64,000 nt of DNA, from NCBI RefSeq assembly GCF_014534685.1, contig NZ_JACVVX010000005.1:186001-250000 (forward strand), written 5' to 3'. Every line of letters begins with the position of its first letter. Position 1 is the stretch's first letter. This DNA is from Oryzicola mucosus. Its GTDB lineage: Bacteria; Pseudomonadota; Alphaproteobacteria; Rhizobiales; Rhizobiaceae. This document shows, one piece after another, positions 37,957 to 46,403 of the stretch. Made by a program: the position numbers and the translations under genes. The notes below the pieces were generated by a model, which made no database searches, had not been told where the DNA came from, and worked only from the letters and a program-made list of their open reading frames with translations.

Positions 37957-40275
37957 GTGGCGCGGAAAATTCCCGGAACCAAGACCGGCAAAAGCCGCGC
38001 CGGCGGAGCCGAAGGCGGCACGTCCTATCGTCCGTCCCGTGACGATATCCTGCGATACGTTGCCGAAAATCCGGATCGCGCCGGCAAGCGCGAGATCATC
38101 AAGGCCTTTGGGCTGAAAGGCGACGACCGGCCCTGGCTGAAAGACACGCTGCGCGAGTTGCAGGATGAAGGTCTGCTGGCCGGCAATCGTAAGCGGCTGA
38201 CGCGCCCGGGCGCGCTTGCCCATGTCGCCGTACTCGATATTTTCGGGCGCGACGACGAAGGCACGCTTCTTGCCCGGCCCTCCGAACAAGCCGACGGCCC
38301 GCTGGTCGCAATCCGCATCCGCAAGACCGACGCGGCGACCGCGCCCGGCGTCGGTGACCGCGTTTTGGCCAAGACGTTTCCGGCCGAGGACTATCTCGGC
38401 GAGCCCGACCAGCCCGCCTATACGGCGCGGGTGATGAAGGTGTTCGAGCATCGCAAGGACACGACCTTGGGTGTGTTCCGCATCCTCGAAGACGGCACGT
38501 ACCGCATCGAGCCGGTCGAGCGGCGTCAGCCGGAACTGGTGATCGAAAAGGATTTCCGCAACGGCGCCGAACCGGGCGACCTGGTCGAGGTCGAGGCGGG
38601 CAATTCCAGCCGTTACGGCCTGCCACGCGGCAAGGTTATCTCGGTTCTCGGCTCCCTGACCAATGAAAAGGCGGTCTCAATGATCGCCATTCACGCCCAT
38701 GACATTCCCTATGTCTGGCCGCAGGAGACCCTTGAGGAAGCCGAGCGCGTCGAGCCTGCAAGCCTGCGGGGTCGCGAGGATTGGCGCGACCTTCCGCTTA
38801 TCACTATCGACCCGGCGGATGCCAAGGACCACGACGACGCGGTCTTTGCCGAGCCGGATTCGGACGAGAACAACCAGGGCGGCATCATCGCCACTGTGGC
38901 CATCGCCGATGTCGCAGCGTATGTCACGCCCGGCTCCGCCCTCGACCGCGAGGCGCTTCGGCGCGGCAATTCCGTCTATTTCCCCGACCGCGTCGTACCG
39001 ATGCTGCCGGAGCGGATTTCCAACGATCTGTGCTCGCTGAAGGAACTGGTGGACCGTCCCGCGCTGGCCGTGAGGATGACGTTCTCCGCCGAGGGCCGGA
39101 AAATCCGGCACTCGTTCCACCGCATCATGATGAAGTCGGCGGCAAAGCTTTCCTACCAGCAGGCCCAGGCGGCAATCGACGGCGTGCCGGACGACAAGAC
39201 CGATCCGATCCTCGACACAATCCTGAAGCCGCTATGGGCGGCCTATGATTTGCTCAAGCGGGGCCGCCAGGCGCGCGAACCGCTGGAACTCGATCTGCCC
39301 GAGCGCAAGATTTTGCTCAAGCCGGACGGCACCGTGGATCGCGTCATCGTCCCCGAGCGCCTGGATGCGCACAAGCTGATCGAAGAGTTCATGATCCAGG
39401 CCAATGTGGCGGCCGCTGAAACGCTTGAAAACAAGAAGCAGCGGCTGATCTACCGCATTCACGACGTTCCCTCGCTGTCCAAGCAGGAATCGCTGCGCGA
39501 ATTCCTGCAGACCATCGGCCTGTCGCTGGCGCGTGGCGCCCAGATACGGGCAGGCCAGTTCAACGGCATTCTCGAGCGGGTGCGCGGCGCGGATAACGAA
39601 CAGCTCGTCAATGAAGTCGTTCTGCGCTCGCAGAGCCAGGCCGAGTACAATCCGGACAATATCGGCCATTTCGGCCTGAATCTCCGGCGCTATGCGCATT
39701 TCACCTCGCCGATCCGCCGCTATGCCGACCTCATCGTCCACCGTGCGCTGATCTCGGCGCTCGGCCTCGGCTCCGATGGGCTTACGCAGGTGGAGGAAGA
39801 CAGGCTCGAAGAGATTTCCGGTCTCATTTCCCAGAGCGAGCGCCGCGCGATGGCGGCGGAGCGCGACACCGTCGACCGCCTGACGGCCGGCTATCTCGCC
39901 GAGCGTGTCAACGAGGCGTTCGACGGGCGCATCTCCGGTGTCACCAAGTCGGGTCTGTTCGTGATGCTGCCGCAGTTCGGCGCCGACGGCTTCATTCCTA
40001 TTTCGACATTGGGCGACGATTATTTCGTGTTCGATGAGGCAGCGCGTGCGCTGTTCGGCGAGCGCAGCGGAAAAGGCTACCAGCTCGCCGACAGCGTTCA
40101 GGTCAAGCTGGTCGAAATTGCGCCGCTTGCGGGCGCTATCCGCTTCGAGATGTTGAGCGAACCCAAGCCCCTGCCCGGCTCGAAACGGTCGTTCCACAAG
40201 TCCAAGGGCCAGAAGAGCCGCTCGCGGGCGTCGCAACCACGGCGCGGCGGAAGCGGGCACAAGCGGAGGTCGTGA
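37957..40275 (+). CDS. rnr: Ribonuclease R
   Basis: 3'-5' exoribonuclease that degrades structured RNA. The 772-residue protein has an N-terminal winged-helix segment (about 25-75), cold-shock domains, the RNB catalytic region with DPADAKDHDDAV near 286-297, and a C-terminal S1 domain (about 640-725), then a Ser/Lys/Arg-rich basic tail. It starts five bases after topA and ends overlapping the DUF983 gene by one codon, so topA-rnr-DUF983 is probably one operon. Confidence 0.96.
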   Translation: MARKIPGTKTGKSRAGGAEGGTSYRPSRDDILRYVAENPDRAGKREIIKAFGLKGDDRPWLKDTLRELQDEGLLAGNRKRLTRPGALAHVAVLDIFGRDDEGTLLARPSEQADGPLVAIRIRKTDAATAPGVGDRVLAKTFPAEDYLGEPDQPAYTARVMKVFEHRKDTTLGVFRILEDGTYRIEPVERRQPELVIEKDFRNGAEPGDLVEVEAGNSSRYGLPRGKVISVLGSLTNEKAVSMIAIHAHDIPYVWPQETLEEAERVEPASLRGREDWRDLPLITIDPADAKDHDDAVFAEPDSDENNQGGIIATVAIADVAAYVTPGSALDREALRRGNSVYFPDRVVPMLPERISNDLCSLKELVDRPALAVRMTFSAEGRKIRHSFHRIMMKSAAKLSYQQAQAAIDGVPDDKTDPILDTILKPLWAAYDLLKRGRQAREPLELDLPERKILLKPDGTVDRVIVPERLDAHKLIEEFMIQANVAAAETLENKKQRLIYRIHDVPSLSKQESLREFLQTIGLSLARGAQIRAGQFNGILERVRGADNEQLVNEVVLRSQSQAEYNPDNIGHFGLNLRRYAHFTSPIRRYADLIVHRALISALGLGSDGLTQVEEDRLEEISGLISQSERRAMAAERDTVDRLTAGYLAERVNEAFDGRISGVTKSGLFVMLPQFGADGFIPISTLGDDYFVFDEAARALFGERSGKGYQLADSVQVKLVEIAPLAGAIRFEMLSEPKPLPGSKRSFHKSKGQKSRSRASQPRRGGSGHKRRS

Positions 40276-40712
40276 TGGAGCAGCAGGTTTTCGGCGGCGA
40301 AGCACCGGTGGCGCGACCCAAACGCCAGGTATGGGAAGCGATCAAATGCGGAATTCTGGGCAAATGTCCGCGCTGCGGCGAAGGCCGTCTGTTCCAGTCC
40401 TTCGTCAAGACCGTGGATGAATGCGAGGTCTGCGGCGAGCAGATCCATCACCATCGCGCCGACGATCTTCCCGCCTATCTGGTCGTGCTTGTCGTCGGCC
40501 ACATCGTCGTCGGGGCTTTCATGGCCATCGAAGCCGTCAGCACCATGTCCATGTGGTCGCATCTGGCCATCTGGGTGCCGCTGACGATCATATCGTCGCT
40601 TGTCCTGCTCCGTCCTTGCAAAGGCGCTGTCGTTGGACTGCAATGGGCGCTGTATATGCACGGCTTCGGTGACGAAGAGGAGCGTTTGGAAACGCATCCT
40701 GAACTACAGTAG
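40275..40712 (+). CDS. DUF983 family zinc-ribbon membrane protein
   Basis: A 145-residue protein with an N-terminal zinc ribbon, CPRCGEG and CEVCGE, followed by HHHRADDLPAY and two membrane helices, the DUF983 pattern. The start ATG 40275 overlaps the last base of rnr; a GTG three bases earlier is also in frame. Its role is unknown. It is the third gene of the topA operon. Confidence 0.87.
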   Translation: MEQQVFGGEAPVARPKRQVWEAIKCGILGKCPRCGEGRLFQSFVKTVDECEVCGEQIHHHRADDLPAYLVVLVVGHIVVGAFMAIEAVSTMSMWSHLAIWVPLTIISSLVLLRPCKGAVVGLQWALYMHGFGDEEERLETHPELQ

Positions 40713-40764
40713 ACGCGGCATGCCGCAGAGCTTCGCTCGACGTGAATTAAATTGAGGTTTGTCC

Positions 40765-41505
40765 ATGGAAGGCATGACGCGCACCGAACTCGACAAGGTC
40801 GAGAACAAGGATTTTGCGCTCAAGAAGGGCAAGGCTCTGCGTCCCCGAGATGCTGCCACCCTGATTCTGCTTGACCGTCATGCCGATGGCGACGTGCGTG
40901 TGCTGATGGGCAAACGCCATGAGAGACACGCTTTCATGCCGGGACGGTTCGTCTTCCCGGGCGGTCGCACCGATCCCGCCGACAGTCGTATCGCCGTGGT
41001 CAAGGGGTTGGACCCCGCCGACGAACTCAAGCTGCGCACCGGTCGCACCACGGCCGCGCGTGCCCGCGCAATTGCCCTGTCGGCGATCCGAGAGACCTAT
41101 GAGGAGGCGGGCTTGCTGATCGGCGAACGCGGCGATTTCGTTGCCGGCCGGCCGGATTGGCAGGGCTTTGCCGACCACGGCGTCAGGCCGTCGCTGGCGG
41201 GGCTGCGCGTGGTCGCTCGCGCGATCACGCCGCCGGGACGCGTCAGGCGCTACGATACCTGGTTCTTCACTGCGTGGAGAAGCAGCGTGGCGCTTGAACT
41301 GCCCGAGGGCGGGCCGACCGACGAACTGGAGGAATGCGCCTGGCTGACCTTCGACCAGGCCGTCGAGCAGGATTTGCCACAGATCACGAAGACCGTCCTG
41401 TCCGATCTTCGAAGCCGTCTGGAGACCGACTCGGAGCTGGCCGATCCCGTGCAGGTGCCCTTCTACCGGATGCTGAACAACCGCTTCCTGCGCGAACTGC
41501 TTTAG
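40765..41505 (+). CDS. NUDIX hydrolase
   Basis: A 246-residue Nudix-fold protein; the Nudix-like helix segment is AIRETYEEAGLLIGE around residue 110, with a large insertion between the strand MPGRFVFPGG and this box, as in the CoA-diphosphatase-like and Nudt7/19-like groups. The substrate is not evident. An in-frame TTG six bases upstream could be used instead. It is 8 bp from the MFS transporter gene. Confidence 0.88.
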   Translation: MEGMTRTELDKVENKDFALKKGKALRPRDAATLILLDRHADGDVRVLMGKRHERHAFMPGRFVFPGGRTDPADSRIAVVKGLDPADELKLRTGRTTAARARAIALSAIRETYEEAGLLIGERGDFVAGRPDWQGFADHGVRPSLAGLRVVARAITPPGRVRRYDTWFFTAWRSSVALELPEGGPTDELEECAWLTFDQAVEQDLPQITKTVLSDLRSRLETDSELADPVQVPFYRMLNNRFLRELL

Positions 41506-41513
41506 CCACGGTC

Positions 41514-42701
41514 ATGACTGAACAGACATCCGCGGCGCATCCCGAGCGCATCCAGTGGCGCTCGATATCGGCCGCCATCGCCTCGATCAGCGTGGTCGGC
41601 ATCGCCATCGGCCTCGGCACGCCTTTATTGAGCATCATCCTCGAATCGCGCGGCCATTCCGCCTCGATGATCGGTCTCAACAGCGCGGTCGCCGGCATCG
41701 CCTCGATTGCCGCCGCCCCGCTCGCAACACCTCTGGCGGCACGACTTGGTGTTGTTCCGACTATGCTTCTGGCTATCTTCGCCGGTGCGGCTGCCTTCGT
41801 CGGCTTCCATTTTTCACCCTATTTCTGGATGTGGTTTCCGCTGCGGGCGATCTTGCATATCGCTCTCACCATCCTGTTCATCCTGTCGGAATTCTGGATC
41901 AGCACCTCGGCTCCGCCGCACCGGCGAGGTCTTGTGCTTGGAATCTATGCGACGGTGCTTTCGCTGGGCTTCGCAGTCGGACCCTGGATTTTTTCCATCA
42001 TCGGCAGCGGCGGTTTCCTGCCGTTCGGCGTCACCTGTGTGCTTGTCACCATCGCCGCCATTCCGGTCTTTCTGGCGCGCAAGGAAAGTCCAAGACTGTC
42101 GCTGGGCGGCAGCACGCGCGGCTTCCTGCGCTACACATGGCTGGTTCCGACGGCAACGGCCGCCGTCCTCGTCTTCGGAGCCGTCGAAACCGGCGGTTTC
42201 ACGCTGTTTCCGGTCTATGGCAATCGCATCGGCTATTCCGAAGGCGACGCAGCCTTGCTTCTGACCATGATCGGACTTGGCAACGTCATCCTGCAGATCC
42301 CGATCGGCATGCTCAGCGACCGGGTACGCGACCGCCGCTGGCTCCTGCTCGCCTGCGCGGCGGTGGGCCTGGTCGGCACCGTTGCGATCCCCTTCGTCGC
42401 AGGCAACTGGTATGTCCTGGCCGGCCTCCTGTTTGTCTGGGGCGGCGTGGTCGCAGCCCTCTATACGGTCGGCCTGGCTCATCTCGGCTCGCAGCTTTCC
42501 GGCCACGACCTCGCCTCCGCGAATGCCGCCTTCATCTTCTGCTACGGCATCGGCATGATTCTGGGACCGCAAACGATCGGCCTCGGCATGGATCTTTTCG
42601 GCGCCCACGGCTTCAGCTGGGCACTCGCAATCTTCTTCGCCTGTTATGTTGTGCTTGCCGCATCGCGGCTTCTGGTCGGTCGAGGCAAAGTCTCGGGTTG
42701 A
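41514..42701 (+). CDS. MFS transporter
   Basis: A 395-residue membrane protein of the major facilitator superfamily with about twelve helices, containing LILSEFWISTSAPPHRRG-like and IGMLSDRVRDRRW loops, the latter the conserved inter-helix motif. It starts at ATG 41514; earlier codons overlap the Nudix gene. YcaD/YfcJ-like in general layout, but the substrate is not known. Confidence 0.87.
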   Translation: MTEQTSAAHPERIQWRSISAAIASISVVGIAIGLGTPLLSIILESRGHSASMIGLNSAVAGIASIAAAPLATPLAARLGVVPTMLLAIFAGAAAFVGFHFSPYFWMWFPLRAILHIALTILFILSEFWISTSAPPHRRGLVLGIYATVLSLGFAVGPWIFSIIGSGGFLPFGVTCVLVTIAAIPVFLARKESPRLSLGGSTRGFLRYTWLVPTATAAVLVFGAVETGGFTLFPVYGNRIGYSEGDAALLLTMIGLGNVILQIPIGMLSDRVRDRRWLLLACAAVGLVGTVAIPFVAGNWYVLAGLLFVWGGVVAALYTVGLAHLGSQLSGHDLASANAAFIFCYGIGMILGPQTIGLGMDLFGAHGFSWALAIFFACYVVLAASRLLVGRGKVSG

Positions 42702-42725
42702 CTTTTGAGGCACGATCTTTATGTG
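42698..42725 (+). promoter_or_regulatory. Candidate promoter for rpmG
   Basis: TTGACT at 42698-42703 and TATGTG at 42720-42725 are 16 bases apart, about 80 bases before the rpmG start. The -35 is good and the -10 is poor, so this is a weak prediction. Confidence 0.3.
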
Positions 42726-42803
42726 TCGCGCCAGGTTTTCCGCGTCCGGGTGATTTTCCCGTCTAGAAGCGGTTTCAACACAAGAGCACCAACGGACGAG
42801 ATC

Positions 42804-42971
42804 ATGGCCAAGGCAGCAAATATCAAGATCAAGCTTCTGTCGACCGCAGACACCGGTTTCTTCTATGTGACGAGCAAGAACAGCCGTACGAAGACCGACA
42901 AGCTGTCGTTCCGCAAATACGACCCGGTTGCGAAGAAGCATGTCGAGTTCAAGGAAACCAAGATCAAGTAA
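42804..42971 (+). CDS. rpmG: 50S ribosomal protein L33
   Basis: A 55-residue ribosomal protein ([20 protein letters not shown]...KFRKYDP-like core) of the large subunit. It lacks the four zinc-binding cysteines (C- form), as usual for proteobacteria. It is a single gene with its own terminator. Confidence 0.96.
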   Translation: MAKAANIKIKLLSTADTGFFYVTSKNSRTKTDKLSFRKYDPVAKKHVEFKETKIK

Positions 42972-42995
42972 TCTGGTTTCTTCATCGATGCGACG

Positions 42996-43018
42996 ATGCC
43001 GCCTTCGGGCGGCATTTT
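42996..43018 (+). terminator. Rho-independent terminator after rpmG
   Basis: ATGCCGCC at 42996-43003 pairs with GGCGGCAT at 43008-43015 around a four-base TTCG loop, then TTT. It sits 25 bases after the rpmG stop. Confidence 0.85.
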
Positions 43019-43044
43019 CATGTCTGGGCTTTGGTGAGAAAAAA

Positions 43045-43111
43045 GGGGTCGGCCGACAGTCCGAAAGCGGTACGAGGATGCCGCTGTTATCAGCGTCGGC
43101 CGACCGACCCC
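43045..43111 (-). terminator. Strong hairpin with poly-U end, 230 bases beyond pleD
   Basis: On the minus strand, a 13-base stem (GGGGTCGGCCGAC, complement arms at 43045-43057 and 43095-43111, the latter with four extra bases) closes a 37-base loop and is followed by a TTTTTT run. It is a convincing terminator for the minus strand, but lies far from the pleD stop. Confidence 0.7.
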
Positions 43112-43341
43112 ACAGAACCCAGGAGATGCGGCGGACCTGAGCGTCATGGGGCATTTTTATACTGCGGTGTCTTTAAGAATGACATCCGCGATGTCGCGAC
43201 AGTCGCGCAGCAACTGCCGAAAATCAAGGACTTCTTAAGAGCTGAGCAGTGCTCGGGAAGGTCAGCGTTGGTTGAAAAGCGAATGTCTGTCTCAATAAGA
43301 GACTTTCGTCCCGTTTTGTGACAATAACGTTCTAAAATGAA
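43112..43341 (-). ncRNA. Candidate small RNA or long 3' untranslated region after pleD
   Basis: The 230 bases between the pleD stop and the strong terminator hold no supported coding frame. They include a five-base hairpin GTCTC-N5-GAGAC (43289-43303) just after the pleD end. Transcription into the terminator is inferred: either a long 3' end of pleD mRNA or an independent small RNA. A weak TTGTCA-like element lies near the pleD stop on that strand. Confidence 0.3.
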
Positions 43342-44715
43342 CTATGCGGCAGTAGCAACCACGCGGTTGCGCCCGCTGTTCTTTGCTTGATAGAGCGCCA
43401 GATCGGCTCTGTTCATGATGTCGAGAACTGTATCGCCTTCGAAATTCACCGACGCGACGCCGACACTGATCGTAACGGGCGCCGATTTTCCGATGCTGAC
43501 CATCTCGAACGGCATGCGCTCGATCTCCGCGCGGATACGCTCTGCAACTCTTGCGGCCGCCGCGTTGTCGGTGTCCGGCATGACGACGACAAACTCTTCG
43601 CCGCCGTATCGGCACGCCAGGTCCATGCCGCGCACATTCTGTCTCAGCCGGCGCGCAAACTCCCGCAGAACCTCGTCGCCGCCCAGATGGCCATAAGTAT
43701 CGTTGATAACCTTGAAACGATCGAGATCGGTTATCATCACCGAAAGCGGCCGCTTGCGGACGATCGCCCGGTCGACCAGCGTCTGAAGATGGCTGTCGAG
43801 ATAGCGGCGGTTGTGCAACCCGGTCAGCGGGTCCGTCACGGCCATTTCAATGGTCTGGGCGACGCTGAGGCGAAGCTGGTCGTTGTAGCGTTTGCGGCGA
43901 ACCTGGGTGCGGATGCGGGCCGTCAGCTCGAGCTCGTCGATGGGCCGGGTCAGATAATCGTTGATGCCGAGCTCGAGACCGCGCATGACGCGCGCCTCGT
44001 CGCCGGCATCCGCGAGCAGGATGATCGGCAGGAAACGCGTCCTGTCCAGTGAGCGCAGTTGCGAACACACACGCAGCGGATCGGATCCGGTCTCGCTGGA
44101 GGCGACCAGCACGCACTCGTAATTGACTTCAGCGGCTCTGGCGAAACCCTCTGCGGGATCGGCAACGACATCCAGCCGCATCGTCTGGTCGAGCATTTCG
44201 ACAATGGCGCCGGAAGAGTCTTCCTGCTCGTCGATCAGAAGGACGCGCGGCAGGGTCTCCTCGGAATGAAATGTCCTGTTGAGGAGTTCTTCCATCCTCA
44301 AATCGTGGGTGGTCGAGGCACGCAGCCGCAGCTCGTCGGTGAGCATCTTGAGCCGGACCAGGCTTTTCACGCGCGTGATCAGTTGCAGGGCGTTGACCGG
44401 CTTGGTGAGGAAATCATCCGCGCCCGCCTGAAGGCCCTGAATGCGATCGCTGACGTCGCCGAGCGCCGTTATGATCACCACGGGGATATGCGAGGTGGCC
44501 GGATCCGCCTTGAGCACCCGGCAGACTTCGAATCCGTCCATGCCGGGCATCATGACGTCGAGCAGAACGACGTCGATCTTGCCGGTCTCGCAGGCGCGAA
44601 TCGCGTCCGTCCCGTTGGTGGCCGATACCACCTCGAAATATTCGGCCAGCAGCCGAACTTCCAACAGTTTCACATTGGTCGGTACATCGTCGACCACCAG
44701 GATGCGCGCTGTCAT
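43342..44715 (-). CDS. pleD: PleD-type response regulator diguanylate cyclase
   Basis: Cell-cycle regulator producing cyclic di-GMP upon phosphorylation. The 457-residue protein has a first receiver domain with phospho-acceptor D53, a second degenerate receiver domain (about 150-275) and a GGDEF domain with GGEEF at 371-375 and an intact inhibitory RxxD site (RGMD, 362-365). It lies 33 bases downstream of divK on the same strand, the arrangement known from Caulobacter and Rhizobiales. Confidence 0.96.
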   Translation of the reverse strand: MTARILVVDDVPTNVKLLEVRLLAEYFEVVSATNGTDAIRACETGKIDVVLLDVMMPGMDGFEVCRVLKADPATSHIPVVIITALGDVSDRIQGLQAGADDFLTKPVNALQLITRVKSLVRLKMLTDELRLRASTTHDLRMEELLNRTFHSEETLPRVLLIDEQEDSSGAIVEMLDQTMRLDVVADPAEGFARAAEVNYECVLVASSETGSDPLRVCSQLRSLDRTRFLPIILLADAGDEARVMRGLELGINDYLTRPIDELELTARIRTQVRRKRYNDQLRLSVAQTIEMAVTDPLTGLHNRRYLDSHLQTLVDRAIVRKRPLSVMITDLDRFKVINDTYGHLGGDEVLREFARRLRQNVRGMDLACRYGGEEFVVVMPDTDNAAAARVAERIRAEIERMPFEMVSIGKSAPVTISVGVASVNFEGDTVLDIMNRADLALYQAKNSGRNRVVATAA

Positions 44716-44748
44716 GTCAACAATCCCTTACGCCAGGAGACATGCGTG

Positions 44749-45120
44749 TCACGCGTCACCGAGATAGGATTTTATCGTCTCTATGAATCGGGGGACAGAA
44801 ATAGGCTTGGAAATATAAGCCTCGCAGCCCCCCTGGCGAATGCGCTCTTCGTCGCCCTTCATGGCAAAGGCAGTGACCGCGATAACGGGTATTTTGCGCA
44901 ACTCGTCATCCTCCTTCAGCCATTTGGTCACCTCCAGACCGGAAACTTCCGGCAACTGGATGTCCATCAGGATCAGGTCGGGACGGTGGGTGCGGGCAAG
45001 ATTCAGCGCATCGAGCCCGTTGCGTGTGCGCACGGTCTCATAACCACTCGCCTCGATCAGGTCGCGGAAGAGCTTCATGTTGAGCTCGTTATCCTCGACG
45101 ATCATCACTTTTTTTGCCAT
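44749..45120 (-). CDS. divK: Cell-cycle response regulator DivK
   Basis: Single-domain receiver protein of 123 residues that controls the CtrA pathway through PleC/DivJ-type kinases. Acidic residues E9 and D10 (with MIVEDNELN), phospho-acceptor D53 (LMDIQLPE), T at the VTAFAM position and K at ISKP are all in place. It has no output domain. It opens the divK-pleD transcript. Confidence 0.96.
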   Translation of the reverse strand: MAKKVMIVEDNELNMKLFRDLIEASGYETVRTRNGLDALNLARTHRPDLILMDIQLPEVSGLEVTKWLKEDDELRKIPVIAVTAFAMKGDEERIRQGGCEAYISKPISVPRFIETIKSYLGDA

Positions 45121-45309
45121 TCAATCCACCCGCAGTATTGCCTGCAAGGGCGAAACCGCCTTGTCACAGATCCCATAAACCCGGTAGTCACGTTATAGCC
45201 GTAGAACATTGACGAAACGGAAACCTGACGCAGAGAATCCTGCCTATTTGCCCATAGCTCTTCCGCCTTGCAGTCCGGCGTCGAGGCGTTTAGGCCATCA
45301 AGACAGAAT

Positions 45310-45621
45310 ATGGAGTGTTTTTTGCAGGATTCACAACCCCAAGCAGGCGGAAGCGATGCGGTCGCCATCCAGGCGCTCGGCTTTATCGCCGCCGATCCCG
45401 AACTTTTGCCGCGATTCCTGGCTTTGACTGGGATCGAAATACGCAACATCCGCGCCGCGGCCGCCGAACCCGGGTTTCTCGCAGGCGTCATGCAGTTCAT
45501 CGTCGCGCATGAGCCGACCTTGCTGCGGTTCGCCGAGGACAGCGGCCTGTCGCCTGCCGAGGTGGTGAAGGCGGCGCGGCAGCTGCCGCTGGGCGACCAC
45601 AGTTACGACCAATCGATATGA
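45310..45621 (+). CDS. DUF3572 family protein
   Basis: A 103-residue alpha-helical protein (start ATG 45310, MECFLQDSQPQ), with AIQALGFIAADPELLPRFLALTG, a DUF3572 hallmark. Function unknown. Its stop overlaps the next start (ATGA), so it is translationally coupled to the HAD-like gene. Confidence 0.85.
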   Translation: MECFLQDSQPQAGGSDAVAIQALGFIAADPELLPRFLALTGIEIRNIRAAAAEPGFLAGVMQFIVAHEPTLLRFAEDSGLSPAEVVKAARQLPLGDHSYDQSI

Positions 45622-46271
45622 GCGACGATCCCGAAACAGCCCGCCAGATCGCGGAACTGGCCAGCGACGACCGCCCTCTGCTGGTCCTCGATGTCGACGA
45701 AGTCGTGCTGGAATTCGTTCAACCCTTCATGCGCTATCTCGAATCCATCGATCTTGAGCTTGGTCTCGCGACATTCAGCCTGTTCCAGAACGTCGTCAGG
45801 CGCAGCGACAGGCAGAAGGTCGAACCCTCGGAGGTCGCAGAGCATCTCGACACCTTCTTCGCTGTCCAGGCGGAGTGGCAGACGGCCGCCGCCGATGCCG
45901 CCGAGACCATCGCACGGCTGAGCCGAAACGCCGAAATCGTGATGCTGACCGCCATGCCCCACCGGCATCGTCCGGTGCGTCGGGCTCATCTCGATGCACT
46001 TGGCTTCCCCTACCCGCTTCTGACCACGGAAATGCCGAAGGGACCGGCCATCCTGAAGCTGCGCGGCCCGGACAAGCGGCCGGTCGCCTTCGTCGACGAC
46101 ATCCCCAAGAACCTGCTTTCGGTGCGGGACTTCGTTGCCGATGCTCACTTGGTCAACCTCATGTCCTACGGCGCCATGCGCGCCGTGATGCCGCCGCTGC
46201 CCGCCGACATTGCCGTCGCGGACGATTGGAAAACGGCGGCACCGTCCATCGAGAAGGCGCTCGGCATCTGA
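45618..46271 (+). CDS. HAD-like hydrolase superfamily protein
   Basis: A 217-residue protein with HAD motif I LVLDVDEVV (nucleophile D25, D27), motif II-like IVMLTAMP, a conserved KGPAIL segment as motif III and VAFVDDIPKN as motif IV. The D-x-D start with E after it and the missing cap suggest a phosphatase of unknown substrate. It is coupled to the DUF3572 gene. Confidence 0.8.
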   Translation: MSDDPETARQIAELASDDRPLLVLDVDEVVLEFVQPFMRYLESIDLELGLATFSLFQNVVRRSDRQKVEPSEVAEHLDTFFAVQAEWQTAAADAAETIARLSRNAEIVMLTAMPHRHRPVRRAHLDALGFPYPLLTTEMPKGPAILKLRGPDKRPVAFVDDIPKNLLSVRDFVADAHLVNLMSYGAMRAVMPPLPADIAVADDWKTAAPSIEKALGI

Positions 46272-46376
46272 GCTTGGGCATCTCGCGCAAGCCTCTGCGT
46301 TCAAGGAACGGGACGCTGTCAGTGGTGGTGTCCTCGCCTCTTGTTCGGGCGCTTCAGCTCGCCTAATGTTGCAACC

Positions 46377-46391
46377 GTTCCCTTTCTGTTC
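46377..46391. promoter_or_regulatory. LexA (SOS) box upstream of dinB
   Basis: GTTC-CCTTTCT-GTTC fits the alphaproteobacterial LexA consensus GTTC-N7-GTTC exactly. It is 12 bases before the dinB start, so repressor binding would block transcription of dinB, or the start is internal to the operator. Confidence 0.85.
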
Positions 46392-46403
46392 GGCTGAAGG
46401 TAC

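Noticed and set aside
43031-43321. Possible protein between rpmG and pleD
   Set aside because: Its start lies in the terminator hairpin, it has no family features and a weak ribosome-binding site, and the composition looks non-coding.
43377-43470. Possible LexA-like pairing near pleD (GTTC followed by AACT)
   Set aside because: The GTTC near 43330 is followed by TAAAATG-AACT, which is not GTTC-N7-GTTC in either orientation.
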